A stretch of DNA of 64,000 nucleotides from Nitrospira sp. (lineage in GTDB: Bacteria > Nitrospirota > Nitrospiria > Nitrospirales > Nitrospiraceae), in NCBI GenBank assembly GCA_029194725.1, contig JARFXQ010000001.1, forward strand, positions 124,001 through 188,000, written 5' to 3'. How positions within the stretch are numbered: the stretch's first letter is position 1; each line of letters opens with the position of its first letter. Below, in pieces: positions 8,738-17,510 of the stretch. The notes beneath the pieces were generated by a model. The model saw only the letters and a list, made by a program, of their open reading frames with translations, made no database searches and was not told the DNA's origin. The position numbers and the translations under genes are program-made.

Positions 8738-9903
8738 CGCGAGACCAGCAAACTCGACTCATCGACTGATTCGGCCTCGGGTAGGTCCATCATGGCTTCT
8801 AGCCGATTGCGGAAATCTGCGAGGAGGACATGGAGTCCTTCGACGGAAGAGACACGCACCATCTGTGCGCGAAGCGAGGCGGCATGTGGAAAGCCTTTAC
8901 AATACCAGCCTAGATGTTTACGCATACGATAGAATTGCTTTTCCCCGACCAGCGACTGGAACTGTTTCGCATGATCGACCAGCACGGCGAAACGCTCGTT
9001 CAGCGACACCTCACCGAGATCTCGACCAACCTGGGTCCCATTCACACCTCGTGCTCGCATGCGGGCTTGCTCTTTTGAGCGAAAGAACCACGGCGCCCCA
9101 AGCACACCCCGCCCAACCAATACGCCATCGACTCCGGTTTCACAAACTCGCGCCGCGATATCGTCAAGGCTCTGAATGTCTCCATTCCCCAATAACAATG
9201 TTCCGGTTCCCCGCACCAGTGCGGCAGCACGTCCAATCGCCGACCAGTCCGCCGAGCCTCGATACATTTGCCGGAGCGTTCGCCCATGAAGCGAGATCAC
9301 GGCCGGTTGTTCCATCAAAAGCTCGTCGATCCATTCCTCAATCGTCACTGAGTCATACCCGAGCCGGGTCTTCACGGAAAGGGGCAGTCGGCGCCGCGGG
9401 GCTGAACCCGTGTCGCCGCGCTGTTGATTCAGACGTTCAAACATGGCTACTCGCGCCGGCGTAAAACCTGCTTGTTCAAGGGTCTGTCCTTCGGCCCAAT
9501 CCTCGATCCCACGTTTGACTGCCTGCATTATCGTGCGGGCCAGTTCTGGTGTGCGGATCAATCCGGCACCTGATCCGGACGACGCCACGCTCTTGGAAGG
9601 ACAACCCATGTTGATATCCAGCCCATCGAAGCCCAGCTCGCATACCGCCAGTGCCGCCAAATAAAAGAGATCAGGATCTTTCCCATAGAGCTGGGCCACA
9701 ATTGGACGCTCTCTCTCGCTGTACAGAAGCGTCTCCAAGTGAATCTCTGGTCCGTGACAGACGTCATGGACATGCGTAAATTCCGTAAAACTGACATCCG
9801 GCTTCCCCTGCTGGGCGATCACGGATCGAAAGCAAGCATCGGTCACACCATCCATTGGGGACAACCCTATGAGAGGGCGTGGAAGGCTCAGCCAAAAGTT
9901 CAT
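8728..9903 (-). CDS. tRNA-dihydrouridine synthase (DusC/DusB-like)
   Basis: A 391-residue FMN-dependent TIM-barrel enzyme that reduces uridines in tRNA D-loops. It opens with RPLIGLSPMDGVTDACFRSV, then has the catalytic-Cys motif DINMGCPSKSV, VKTRLGYDS, ISLHGRTLRQMYRGSADW, LLGNGDIQS and VGRGVLGAPWFF. The catalytic Cys in GCP is present. ATG 9903 is chosen because it follows the upstream MNIO stop by one base and sits directly before the domain; a longer form would overlap that gene by over 100 bases. It overlaps maf at the other end. Subfamily assignment (B or C) is tentative. Confidence 0.9.
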   Translation of the reverse strand: MNFWLSLPRPLIGLSPMDGVTDACFRSVIAQQGKPDVSFTEFTHVHDVCHGPEIHLETLLYSERERPIVAQLYGKDPDLFYLAALAVCELGFDGLDINMGCPSKSVASSGSGAGLIRTPELARTIMQAVKRGIEDWAEGQTLEQAGFTPARVAMFERLNQQRGDTGSAPRRRLPLSVKTRLGYDSVTIEEWIDELLMEQPAVISLHGRTLRQMYRGSADWSAIGRAAALVRGTGTLLLGNGDIQSLDDIAARVCETGVDGVLVGRGVLGAPWFFRSKEQARMRARGVNGTQVGRDLGEVSLNERFAVLVDHAKQFQSLVGEKQFYRMRKHLGWYCKGFPHAASLRAQMVRVSSVEGLHVLLADFRNRLEAMMDLPEAESVDESSLLVSRCS

Positions 9904-9904
9904 G

Positions 9905-11395
9905 TCAGCTTTCGTACAGGAGAACGCCTGGTTCGTTTGCAAAGCGGTAAGCGCACTGAAGCTCCTCGGCCTCTCTCTCGGCAATGCCTCGCAACTCCGG
10001 CGCCACTTGATGGACAAACTCCACGAACCGTTCGACTTTCAACAAAAAGAAATCATAGATTCCGGAGACATGCCTAGGCTCACTGAACCAGAACACTACA
10101 AATCCATCGAGCGACACGTCACGCGCCCTGAGAAGACGACAGGATTCGACAAACATGTCCTCCACCTCTCCTCCCCAATGAAGAATCTCGTAAGGAAGAT
10201 AGACGGAGCGATAGAAGTCCAAATCTTGGAGACTGGCCTGATCTTGGCTCCACTCTGTTCCTACCGGCTCGGTTTTACCAGCCAGTACCTGTGCATATCG
10301 ATTATAGGCCACTCGGAGCGCTTGCGTGTCAGATGTAGACATCGGCTCTTCCGATACCGCGCGCAACTCAAAATCCGGTACGGCCTGTTCGGTCTTGTCA
10401 TGCCTGGAGAACAGCGCGCCATACCGTCGGGAGAATTGGGCGAATTCATCCACGATCAATTCGGCCTGTTTCGTATCCACTTCCAAAGCAAGGCCCTTCA
10501 GGCTGGTAAGCTGAGGATGGCATAGAATCTGATCGAGCATTTCGAACAAGACGGTCGGAATAGGGGCGGCATGGTCATCGATCCAAGCAGGAAGGGCATC
10601 ATCACCCCCGCTACCCTTCAGTTGTGAATCGAGGATTCGGTGTGATTGATGAACGGCCAGACCAGCCACGTGAATCTCCACCACACGATCCATGGGAAAC
10701 TCGTTGAGAAAGTCCTCGACAAATCGTGTAAGCGACATGGCTCGATGCGATCCAGAATATCGAAACACCGTCCAGAGATGACCCACGTCCAAGACAAACC
10801 CACAGGAAGCCTGTTCGCTGATGAGCTGAAAAAACCCTGGGATGGACATCGTCCCCGCAACAAAGTACGTAAGTGGCGGCATTTCAAGCAGCACCAACGG
10901 CGTGCTTCCATTGGCCAAACGACAGTGTTGGTCGAGCAAATGTTGGATCAATCGTGTATTGTACGCTACCACTTTCGCGCTTAATGGCGTGTAGAGAGGA
11001 GGAAGATAGGTCCCGTAGTGATAGCCGGCGAGATATTTAGTCGCACATTCATGATTCAGCCAGGCACTTTGCACGATCTTCAGTTGTTCTGCAGCCGCGC
11101 CGATTTCTTGTCCAAACCCCATAGCATCGGCCATCTCGGGCTGAGTGAGCCACAATCCTTCACCATGATAGGTCAGCAGACCGTCGCCGACCTCTTTCTT
11201 AGTGGATGCCAAGGCCATCGGTATTGTACGGAACACTTCAAGATAGGCAGGCGGCACTTGACGTTCCTGTAGACTTCGCCGCAAGCTTGTAATGTGGGGA
11301 GCATGAATATCGACTGAAAGCCCCAGCCCATGCAGAGGAATTGTCCCGAGCCGACGAAAGAACTCCCTATGGTAAGGCCCGCTCGACGCCATCAT
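9905..11395 (-). CDS. MNIO (DUF692) family iron-oxidase-like protein with a C-terminal extension
   Basis: The N-terminal 300 or so residues look like the DUF692/MNIO TIM-barrel family: GLGLSVDIH near the start, then GYHYGTYLPPLYT, VLLEMPPLTYFV, CGFVLDVGHLW and VVEIHVAGLAVHQSH, which supply the expected acidic and His metal ligands. MNIO enzymes modify Cys or other residues of small peptides using two or three irons. About 180 further residues follow with no assigned domain (YNRYAQVLAGK, ILHWGGEVEDMF). The ATG at 11395 follows AAGGGA. No Cys-rich precursor peptide or DUF2063 partner is seen nearby; the next gene, one base after its stop, is the dihydrouridine synthase. Confidence 0.72.
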   Translation of the reverse strand: MMASSGPYHREFFRRLGTIPLHGLGLSVDIHAPHITSLRRSLQERQVPPAYLEVFRTIPMALASTKKEVGDGLLTYHGEGLWLTQPEMADAMGFGQEIGAAAEQLKIVQSAWLNHECATKYLAGYHYGTYLPPLYTPLSAKVVAYNTRLIQHLLDQHCRLANGSTPLVLLEMPPLTYFVAGTMSIPGFFQLISEQASCGFVLDVGHLWTVFRYSGSHRAMSLTRFVEDFLNEFPMDRVVEIHVAGLAVHQSHRILDSQLKGSGGDDALPAWIDDHAAPIPTVLFEMLDQILCHPQLTSLKGLALEVDTKQAELIVDEFAQFSRRYGALFSRHDKTEQAVPDFELRAVSEEPMSTSDTQALRVAYNRYAQVLAGKTEPVGTEWSQDQASLQDLDFYRSVYLPYEILHWGGEVEDMFVESCRLLRARDVSLDGFVVFWFSEPRHVSGIYDFFLLKVERFVEFVHQVAPELRGIAEREAEELQCAYRFANEPGVLLYES

Positions 11396-11560
11396 TTGTC
11401 CCTTGTTGACGATCAAAATGCATTCTTAGTGTATGTCGTCGAACCGTTGAATGACAACGCTTTGAACCTCTCATGGCCCCTAGGGACCTTCTGCTATACT
11501 TGGCATACATTGCAGCCAGGAGGGAGGCAAATTCGTGAGGGAAAAGGACCTCGCTGACAA

Positions 11561-12337
11561 ATGGTGGACAAAGACGATCAACAGCCTACATCCTCGGATC
11601 ACCAGACTATACTGGTTGCACACATGATGACACCCGGCGTAGTCCAGATTCCAGGAGATGTATCGGTCACCGAAGCGGCGTCGCTCCTGGAACGCGAGCG
11701 AATGCCCTGCCTCCTGGTCAAAGATACGGAGTCTCGCTTCGGACTCATGACGCCGACCGACATTGTCAAAAAGGTCGTCGCGCAAGGCCTCGAACCGGAT
11801 GACATCGCAGTCCGGACCATCATGACAAGGCCGGTCCAATTTATCGAGTACGATCGAGCGATGGACGAAGCTTCGGCGCTCATGATGTCCACCGGGACAC
11901 CGATCCTCATCGTCACGAAACAAGATCAACCGGTCGGCGTCCTCACCGCCAGAGACCTGCTCCTTTCTCCAAAGCGATGCGTAACGAACATCTCAGCTAC
12001 CATAAGTGTCATTGAGGGGGAGGGCGTGGGAGATGAGCATCAGGTCTCCATCTCACAACTCAGCCATGCCGGCGCCTCGGTGGAATCTCCCGTGATGTTA
12101 CTGTCAGGGACCAAAATCATATTGAGCTTTTGCCTCTCTGAGATGATGAGTCCCTTGACCATTCGAGGGACCGTCTTGGATAACGCGAGAGTTGAGACGC
12201 TCTCTGGCACATCCGGTTCCCTCATGACATCACAGCGAGGGGTAGAGATACAATTTGTCGATCTCTCTCCCGCAGACCAGTCCAGGATCAAGGCCTGGGT
12301 GCTGAGCAATCTCCCTAAATCTTTCGACCCCTCATAA
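11561..12337 (+). CDS. CBS-pair protein with C-terminal PilZ-like domain
   Basis: 258 residues. Residues 20-140 form two CBS repeats (MMTPGVVQIPGDVSVTEAAS; then IMTRPVQFIEYDRAMDEAS with ILIVTKQDQPVGVLTARDLL), which usually bind adenine nucleotides. Residues 150-250 resemble a PilZ-type barrel (LSHAGASVESPVMLLSGTK, ending GVEIQFVDLSPADQSRIKAW). The c-di-GMP motif is degraded: no RxxxR is visible and the DxSxxG position reads QLSHAG. A TGCTATACT extended -10 lies at 11492-11500 and a strong AGGAGGGAGG at 11518-11527 is 33 bases before ATG 11561, so the real start or leader may differ. It is likely a regulatory sensor protein. Confidence 0.72.
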   Translation: MVDKDDQQPTSSDHQTILVAHMMTPGVVQIPGDVSVTEAASLLERERMPCLLVKDTESRFGLMTPTDIVKKVVAQGLEPDDIAVRTIMTRPVQFIEYDRAMDEASALMMSTGTPILIVTKQDQPVGVLTARDLLLSPKRCVTNISATISVIEGEGVGDEHQVSISQLSHAGASVESPVMLLSGTKIILSFCLSEMMSPLTIRGTVLDNARVETLSGTSGSLMTSQRGVEIQFVDLSPADQSRIKAWVLSNLPKSFDPS

Positions 12338-12463
12338 GATTCTCCCGCCTCTATGGGCAGGGACCTCCCGCCGGATTGGACCGCACCGGATCCCGACAAT
12401 CTTTGACCAAAATACGATCCGTTGGTACAATTTTCCGTCTCAATTACCCTTAAGAGGACCACT

Positions 12464-13519
12464 ATGAATTCCACCGGTAGACCTCCGCAGATTCGGCCCC
12501 GCCCCACCTTGTCACGAGATGAAATCCTACATCAAATCAGTGTCCTTCTCGACAACCGTGAAGACCACCTGCATGCCGCTCTCATGTCGGAACTTCTGAC
12601 GGGGTTGCTGAAACTCCACGAGGCACGCTTAGACCTCCTGGACGTGAAAATCGTAAACCGTGCCGTCAAAGAACTTCGCCATGCATTCAGTGTTTTCCGC
12701 GGATATCGTGACCGCCAGAAAGTCAGCATCTTCGGCTCGGCACGTACTCTTTCCGACGATCCCAATTATCAGCTAGCATACAAGTTCTCCCAAGCTATCG
12801 TTCGAGAAGGATTCATGGTCATCACCGGGGGAGCCGATGGGATCATGCGGGCTGCTCAAGAGGGTGCCGGTCGTGAAAACAGCTTCGGCGTCAATATCAT
12901 GCTTCCGTTCGAACAGGGGCCTAACTCCACGATCGCCGACGACCCGAAACTTATTACCTTCAAGTACTTTTTCACTCGCAAGTTGATGTTTCAAAAGGAA
13001 GCGAACGCCATCGCCCTCTTCCCTGGAGGATTCGGCACACACGACGAGGGTTTTGAAATACTCACCCTGGCCCAGACCGGCAAGAGTGACCCTCAGCCGA
13101 TCATCTGTCTTCAGGCCCCCGGCTGCGACTACTGGGATGATTGGTCGGCGTTTGTGACGAGACAACTACTGAAGAGGAATCTCATCAATGAAGAAGATAT
13201 GAATCTTTTTGCAATCGTTAATTCCACAGAAGCAGCTGTGGACCAGATCCTCAGATTTTACCGCCGCTACCACTCCATACGCTTTGTGGGGCGACAGCTG
13301 ACAATGCGTCTCAAGCAGACGATCTCCCTTGAGCAACTTGAGGAGATTCGGCAGCGATTCGCCGATCTCCTCTCCGACGGGACATTCGAACTGCGAGGTG
13401 CTCTCGAAGAAGAGATCGATGAACCAGCCTTGCGTGACTTGCCAAGACTCGTGTTCGCTTTTAATCGGCGCAGCGCCGGACGACTTCGCCACCTGATCAG
13501 TCACCTGAACGAGTTGTGA
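12464..13519 (+). CDS. LOG/TIGR00730-family Rossmann-fold protein
   Basis: 351 residues from ATG 12464, which follows AAGAGG. The central domain has KVSIFGSAR, MVITGGADGIMRAAQEGA and the signature PGGFGTHDE, the pattern of the LOG family (lysine decarboxylase-like fold; several members are cytokinin-activating phosphoribohydrolases or bind nucleotides). There are about 85 extra N-terminal residues and a C-terminal helical region of about 110 residues, so it belongs to a long LOG subgroup rather than the 190-residue plant-type enzymes. The exact substrate is unknown. Confidence 0.85.
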   Translation: MNSTGRPPQIRPRPTLSRDEILHQISVLLDNREDHLHAALMSELLTGLLKLHEARLDLLDVKIVNRAVKELRHAFSVFRGYRDRQKVSIFGSARTLSDDPNYQLAYKFSQAIVREGFMVITGGADGIMRAAQEGAGRENSFGVNIMLPFEQGPNSTIADDPKLITFKYFFTRKLMFQKEANAIALFPGGFGTHDEGFEILTLAQTGKSDPQPIICLQAPGCDYWDDWSAFVTRQLLKRNLINEEDMNLFAIVNSTEAAVDQILRFYRRYHSIRFVGRQLTMRLKQTISLEQLEEIRQRFADLLSDGTFELRGALEEEIDEPALRDLPRLVFAFNRRSAGRLRHLISHLNEL

Positions 13520-13575
13520 GCCATGCCTAATTGTAGAGGAGAACACGACAGACACTTTTTAGTCTTGACCTGAGC

Positions 13576-14469
13576 ATGTTATGCTCGTCCAACTCTATGG
13601 GTACTGTATCTTCAGCCCCCTCATTCCATGGCCCTCCGGATATCGTCCTGTACCATGCTGAATGTTCTGATGGGTTCGGGGCGGCCTGGGCTCTCTGGAA
13701 AAAGTTTCCGAGTGCAAGCTTTTTGCCCGTCAAGCACGGCCATCCGCCCCCTCCCGATCTCAAGGATCGCCGTGTCGTGATCGTGGACTTCAGCTATGCC
13801 CGGCCGGTTCTGGAAGCAATGGCCGCCGAGACCAAGGAACTCCTGGTTCTGGATCACCATATCACTGCTGAGCGAACCTTGGATGGCTTTTCAAACGCGT
13901 ACTTCGATCAAACAAAGTCCGGCGCCGTCCTGAGCTGGGAATGGGCTCACGGCACAACAGCTCCATGGTTACTTCAGTATATTCAGGACAAGGATTTATG
14001 GACCTGGGCTTTGCCGAGGAGTCGAGAAATCAACGCGGCTTTGGCCTCCTACCCGTTCGACTTCAACGTTTGGAATGGCTTTACACAGTCGGCGCTCGAG
14101 GTAGATGGTCGAGCCATCTTACGCTACGAACATGAGCTCGTTGGGAAGCTCGCAGCACAGGCTTCGATGGTGGAATTCCAGGGTATCGTCGTTCCCGCCG
14201 TGCAAAGCTCCATCTTGACCAGTCAAATCGGCGAGCGTCTGTCGCCCCACCATCCCTTTTGCCTGATCTGGCATGACCGCGACGGTCGCCGGTATTTCAG
14301 CATGCGTTCCCGATCTGACGGGACGGATGTCGGGAGGATCGCCGCCTCGCTCGGAGGAGGAGGCCATACTCATGCTGCCGGATTCTCCATTCCACTCGAG
14401 ATCGACGGAACACCTCCGCGTGATCCCAAACTGCCTCGTACGGTCGTGGATCGTCGCCGTGCTCAATAA
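13576..14469 (+). CDS. DHH-family phosphoesterase
   Basis: 297 residues. The N-terminal DHH domain shows VLYHAECSDGFGAAWALWK, VVIVDFSY and the defining LVLDHHITA; the C-terminal DHHA1-like part ends RSRSDGTDVGRIAASLGGGG followed by HTHAAGFS. These are manganese-dependent phosphodiesterases related to oligoribonuclease NrnA and to predicted phosphohydrolases of small nucleotides. It precedes the rhomboid gene by 12 bases and probably shares its transcript. The family is clear; the substrate (short RNA, pAp or a dinucleotide) is not. Confidence 0.87.
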   Translation: MLCSSNSMGTVSSAPSFHGPPDIVLYHAECSDGFGAAWALWKKFPSASFLPVKHGHPPPPDLKDRRVVIVDFSYARPVLEAMAAETKELLVLDHHITAERTLDGFSNAYFDQTKSGAVLSWEWAHGTTAPWLLQYIQDKDLWTWALPRSREINAALASYPFDFNVWNGFTQSALEVDGRAILRYEHELVGKLAAQASMVEFQGIVVPAVQSSILTSQIGERLSPHHPFCLIWHDRDGRRYFSMRSRSDGTDVGRIAASLGGGGHTHAAGFSIPLEIDGTPPRDPKLPRTVVDRRRAQ

Positions 14470-14481
14470 TGTCAGATCACC

Positions 14482-15183
14482 ATGATTCCACTCCACGATG
14501 ATAATCCTACGCAAGGGACTCCCGTCGTCACTATGATCTTCATCGGCATCTGTGTTGCTGTATTTCTCTATCAAGTGAATCTCCCTCAGCATGCTGCGAC
14601 GCTCTTCACATTTCAATACGGTGCCATCCCTGCCATTGTCTTCAACCAGGCTTCGCTTCCCGAGGAAGCGGTCGCGATTCCGGCGGCCCTCACCCTGGTG
14701 ACCAGCATGTTTCTTCACGGAAGTTGGATGCATCTCCTCGGAAACATGCTCTACCTCTGGATTTTCGGCAATAACATAGAGGATGTGATGGGTCACACGA
14801 AATTCGTCCTCTTCTATGTCTTATCCGGTATTCTCGCCGCTCTGAGTCATGCCTTGACCGACCCTTCCTCCCAAATACCGATGGTTGGGGCAAGCGGAGC
14901 GATCTCGGCCGTGCTCGGCGCTTATATACTGCTATTTCCACACGCTCACGTCCTGGTCTTACTGCCGATGATCGGGATGACCCGAGTGGCGGCGGGCATC
15001 GTCCTCGGCATGTGGTTTATGACGCAGCTCATCAGCGGAGGCATGAGTGTGGGAGCCACTGGAGGTGGTGTTGCTTTTTTCGCTCACATCGGTGGATTCA
15101 TCGCCGGCATGGCGCTGATTGGTCTCTTCAAACGGAAGGACGTGCGATTTTTTGCGCCGGGCCGGTCGAGATGGAGTTCATGA
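14482..15183 (+). CDS. Rhomboid-family intramembrane serine protease
   Basis: 233 residues with about six membrane segments. The landmarks of the family are all visible: an HGSWMHLLGNMLYLWIFG block (His/Asn of the oxyanion region), the nucleophile serine in VGASGAISAVLG, and the catalytic His in VAFFAHIGGFIAGM. Rhomboids cleave transmembrane substrates within the bilayer. It lies 12 bases after the DHH phosphoesterase gene. The N-terminus (MIPLHDDNP) and first span match the short rhomboid type without extra domains. Confidence 0.92.
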   Translation: MIPLHDDNPTQGTPVVTMIFIGICVAVFLYQVNLPQHAATLFTFQYGAIPAIVFNQASLPEEAVAIPAALTLVTSMFLHGSWMHLLGNMLYLWIFGNNIEDVMGHTKFVLFYVLSGILAALSHALTDPSSQIPMVGASGAISAVLGAYILLFPHAHVLVLLPMIGMTRVAAGIVLGMWFMTQLISGGMSVGATGGGVAFFAHIGGFIAGMALIGLFKRKDVRFFAPGRSRWSS

Positions 15184-15213
15184 GGACATACCTCGCAGCA
15201 TCGGTAACGCCGC

Positions 15214-15405
15214 TCACACAGCATCCAACAGCTCTCTCTCCTTCTCGATCAATCCTGACTGGCGGTAGGGTTGCTGCGGGACAAACCGCTGGTTGATCCG
15301 ATGGTGTTGAATCGCTTCATCACCGTAGCCTGAGATGAACAATTCCGTGATATTGTTGTGTGAGTAGTTGACACAATCCAACGCCGGCAGATTGCTTACT
15401 TCCAA
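15214..15405 (-). pseudogene. Remnant of a response-regulator receiver domain (C-terminal part)
   Basis: The leftward frame reads LFISGYGDEAIQHHRIN, then FVPQQPYRQSGLIEKERELLD. This follows the last beta-strands and helix of receiver domains attached to hybrid histidine kinases, whose usual form is FxSGYxD and FxxKPFxxxxLxxKVRxxLD. The Lys of KP has become Gln and the phosphoacceptor half is missing, so it is non-functional debris between rhomboid and purK. The match is by eye over about 45 residues. Confidence 0.5.
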
Positions 15406-15445
15406 AGAACATTTTGATCACCTGTTCAACGGGTATTGAGCGAAC

Positions 15446-16609
15446 CTAGGCAGGCTTTAGCAGGCCCTTGGTGAACCGGTGAGCCAATTCTGCTGCTACC
15501 AGAGCTTGTGGAGCAGTAAATGTTACGTGTCCCATTTTTCTCCCAGGACGAATCATCCGCTTTCCGTACAGATGAAGCACCGCCCCTGCTGTTGAATGGA
15601 GCGCGTAGGCCCCTGTGCTGGATGTAACAGATTGCATTTCTTCACCGATGAGATTCACCATGACCGCAGGGCTTAAGAGCCTTGTCTCTCCCATTGGGAG
15701 TCCACACGTCACTCGTACCTGCTGCTCGAATTGGGATACAGTGCAGACGTCCAGTGTGTAGTGGCCCGAGTTGTGAGGTCGAGGTGCAATCTCGTTTATA
15801 AGCAGAGAGCCGTCTTTGACCTGAAAGAGTTCCACGCAGAAAACCCCAACCCCTTGTAACGCCGTTACGGCTTGTTTCGAAAGTTCCGTCGCTTTTTCCG
15901 CGACGTCAAGAGGAATGGAAGCAGGCACGCAGGTTTCTCGTAAGATACCCTGTTCATGCCGATTCTCGACCACTGGATACACACAGGACTCTCCGCGATC
16001 GCTTCGCACGACGAGCACGGAGAGTTCGGTGAGATAGTCTATGAACTGTTCAAGAATCCACCGATGACGAGGCTTGGTTGTTTCTATTATGTGCTCTACC
16101 TCCCTCATATCATGACTGTCTCGGAGAAGCCATTGGCCTTTCCCATCGTACCCACTTTTGGCTGTTTTACAGACAGCAGGAAGCCCGAGACGATCGACTC
16201 CCGAGATCAGTTGAGGTATCGATTCGACGACGGCGAAAGCGGGAACAGGGAGGTGTCGTGAGGACAAGTATTGTTTCTGTTCAATCCGGTCCTGAAGGAT
16301 CCGGAGAACAGAGCCGGAAGGTCGCATCGGGCAACGTTGTTCCAGCCAGTCACAGAGCTCCGCAGGTACATTTTCCCATTCGAGAGTCACTGCAGCCGCG
16401 ATACTTGCGAATTGGTCGCGGACATTATGATCCGTGAATGGGGCTGGAAATGGGTAGGTGGCAATTCGATGGGCGGGCGCGTCGGCATCTGGATCCCAAA
16501 CAGCTACCCGGTAACCCATGCGGTGAGCAGTCCCGACGAACATAGCCCCCAATTGTCCACCACCCAACACTCCGAGAGTGGCGCCAGGTCCAAGGATTCG
16601 CTCGGTCAC
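15446..16609 (-). CDS. purK: 5-(carboxyamino)imidazole ribonucleotide synthase
   Basis: A 387-residue ATP-grasp enzyme that carboxylates AIR to N5-CAIR in purine synthesis. It starts with the PurK dinucleotide-like GATLGVLGGGQLGAMF, then VTLEWENVPAE, the ATP-grasp GYDGKGQWLL, and ELFQVKDGSLLINEIAPRPH followed by NSGHYTLDVC, the hallmark of PurK. The length is normal. It follows purE by 10 bases in the same direction, the common purEK arrangement, and the two enzymes act in sequence. Confidence 0.95.
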   Translation of the reverse strand: MTERILGPGATLGVLGGGQLGAMFVGTAHRMGYRVAVWDPDADAPAHRIATYPFPAPFTDHNVRDQFASIAAAVTLEWENVPAELCDWLEQRCPMRPSGSVLRILQDRIEQKQYLSSRHLPVPAFAVVESIPQLISGVDRLGLPAVCKTAKSGYDGKGQWLLRDSHDMREVEHIIETTKPRHRWILEQFIDYLTELSVLVVRSDRGESCVYPVVENRHEQGILRETCVPASIPLDVAEKATELSKQAVTALQGVGVFCVELFQVKDGSLLINEIAPRPHNSGHYTLDVCTVSQFEQQVRVTCGLPMGETRLLSPAVMVNLIGEEMQSVTSSTGAYALHSTAGAVLHLYGKRMIRPGRKMGHVTFTAPQALVAAELAHRFTKGLLKPA

Positions 16610-16619
16610 AGCCGATCAC

Positions 16620-17171
16620 TCATCTCGTACCCTTGGCCTCGGGCGAATCAAGAACGCTCTTCGTTTGTGCCATCCGATATCTTTTGATACGCTCAGCAAT
16701 TTCAGGATGACGGCCTGCGAGAATTTGGCCGGCGAGCAGCCCTGCATTCTCGCCACCCCCGATCGCCACGGTTGCAACCGGAATGCCTCTCGGCATCTGG
16801 ACGATTGACAATAATGAGTCGAGGCCACGAAGGTTTTCCGTAGGAATCGGTACACCGATCACGGGGAGGTGGGTCTTGGAAGCCAACATGCCGGGAAGAT
16901 GAGCCGCTCCTCCAGCTCCCGCAATGATGACCTCGATTCCTCGGTCATGGGCACTTGTGGCGTACTCGAAGAGGCGGTCCGGCGTCCGATGAGCCGAAAC
17001 GACGAGTAGTTCATGGGGAATATCAAGTTCGTCCAAGATTGCTCCCGATTTGTCCAGGACGGGGAAATCGGATTTACTGCCACCCAAGATGCCCACAAGG
17101 GGTCTGCGACTCGCGAGGTCTCGGCTTGCCGGCTGCGGTGACTGTTTCACCGCCCGCTGTATTCTGGTCAT
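16620..17171 (-). CDS. purE: N5-carboxyaminoimidazole ribonucleotide mutase
   Basis: 183 residues of a class I Pur[78 protein letters not shown] and [16 protein letters not shown]. The SDxxxM-type loop reads SDFPVL here. It converts N5-CAIR to CAIR. ATG 17171 is selected because GGAGGGG sits six bases upstream and the extra 33 codons of the longer frame are not PurE-like. It is followed by purK. Confidence 0.94.
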   Translation of the reverse strand: MTRIQRAVKQSPQPASRDLASRRPLVGILGGSKSDFPVLDKSGAILDELDIPHELLVVSAHRTPDRLFEYATSAHDRGIEVIIAGAGGAAHLPGMLASKTHLPVIGVPIPTENLRGLDSLLSIVQMPRGIPVATVAIGGGENAGLLAGQILAGRHPEIAERIKRYRMAQTKSVLDSPEAKGTR

Positions 17172-17217
17172 CGTCTGCCCCTCCATCATTTCCTGGCTCC
17201 ACAAAATACGTAGCGGC

Positions 17218-17246
17218 ACCTTAGCGAGTCCATCTAACCAGGTCAA
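17218..17246 (-). promoter_or_regulatory. Candidate sigma-70 promoter of purEK
   Basis: On the minus strand TTGACC (17246-17241) and TAAGGT (17223-17218) are separated by 17 bases, about 45 bases before the purE start. The -10 is a weak match. Confidence 0.4.
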
Positions 17247-17432
17247 GGAGATTGAAATTGTCGCAATCATGCGGTGGATTTTAGTCGCTCAAGGATTTGG
17301 ACAGAAGCCTCAGTAGCAATTCGCGAGTTTGCATTGAGGCCGTCGTTTCTTGGCGTGGTTGCGATTGCTGTGCGTAGGTTGTCGGATCGGCAAATCGACG
17401 GGGATAAAGCGGTTACAGCTACCGCTCACTGC

Positions 17433-17504
17433 GAAGATGGCCCAGGGCATTCCCTGAGCCATCTTCAGGAAGGAGAACTATGTGCCGTATCGATTGTACG
17501 GCAC
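17433..17504 (-). other. Two strong hairpins after the HlyD-type gene
   Basis: Downstream of the adaptor stop codon come two stem-loops. The first, 17504-17482, has perfect 8-bp arms GTGCCGTA/TACGGCAC with a 7-base loop. The second, 17466-17433, has arms GAAGATGGC/GCCATCTTC continuing through one G-U pair into CAGGG/CCCTG with a 4-base loop. Neither is followed by a T-run. They may end or protect the transcript of the five-gene export operon. The rest of 17272-17510 shows no gene. Confidence 0.6.
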
Positions 17505-17510
17505 GATCGA

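Noticed and set aside
11535-11626. A GTG-started 29-codon frame after AGGAGGGAGG upstream of the CBS gene
   Set aside because: It overlaps the CBS gene start in another frame and has no recognisable product; the CBS start itself is the simpler reading, though the spacing is odd.
15184-15445. An intact response regulator gene
   Set aside because: Only the last third of a receiver domain is present and the conserved Lys is changed, so it is listed as a remnant.
17433-17504. Intrinsic terminators after the adaptor gene
   Set aside because: Both stem-loops are strong but neither is followed by a T-run on the transcribed strand, so they are recorded as hairpins only.
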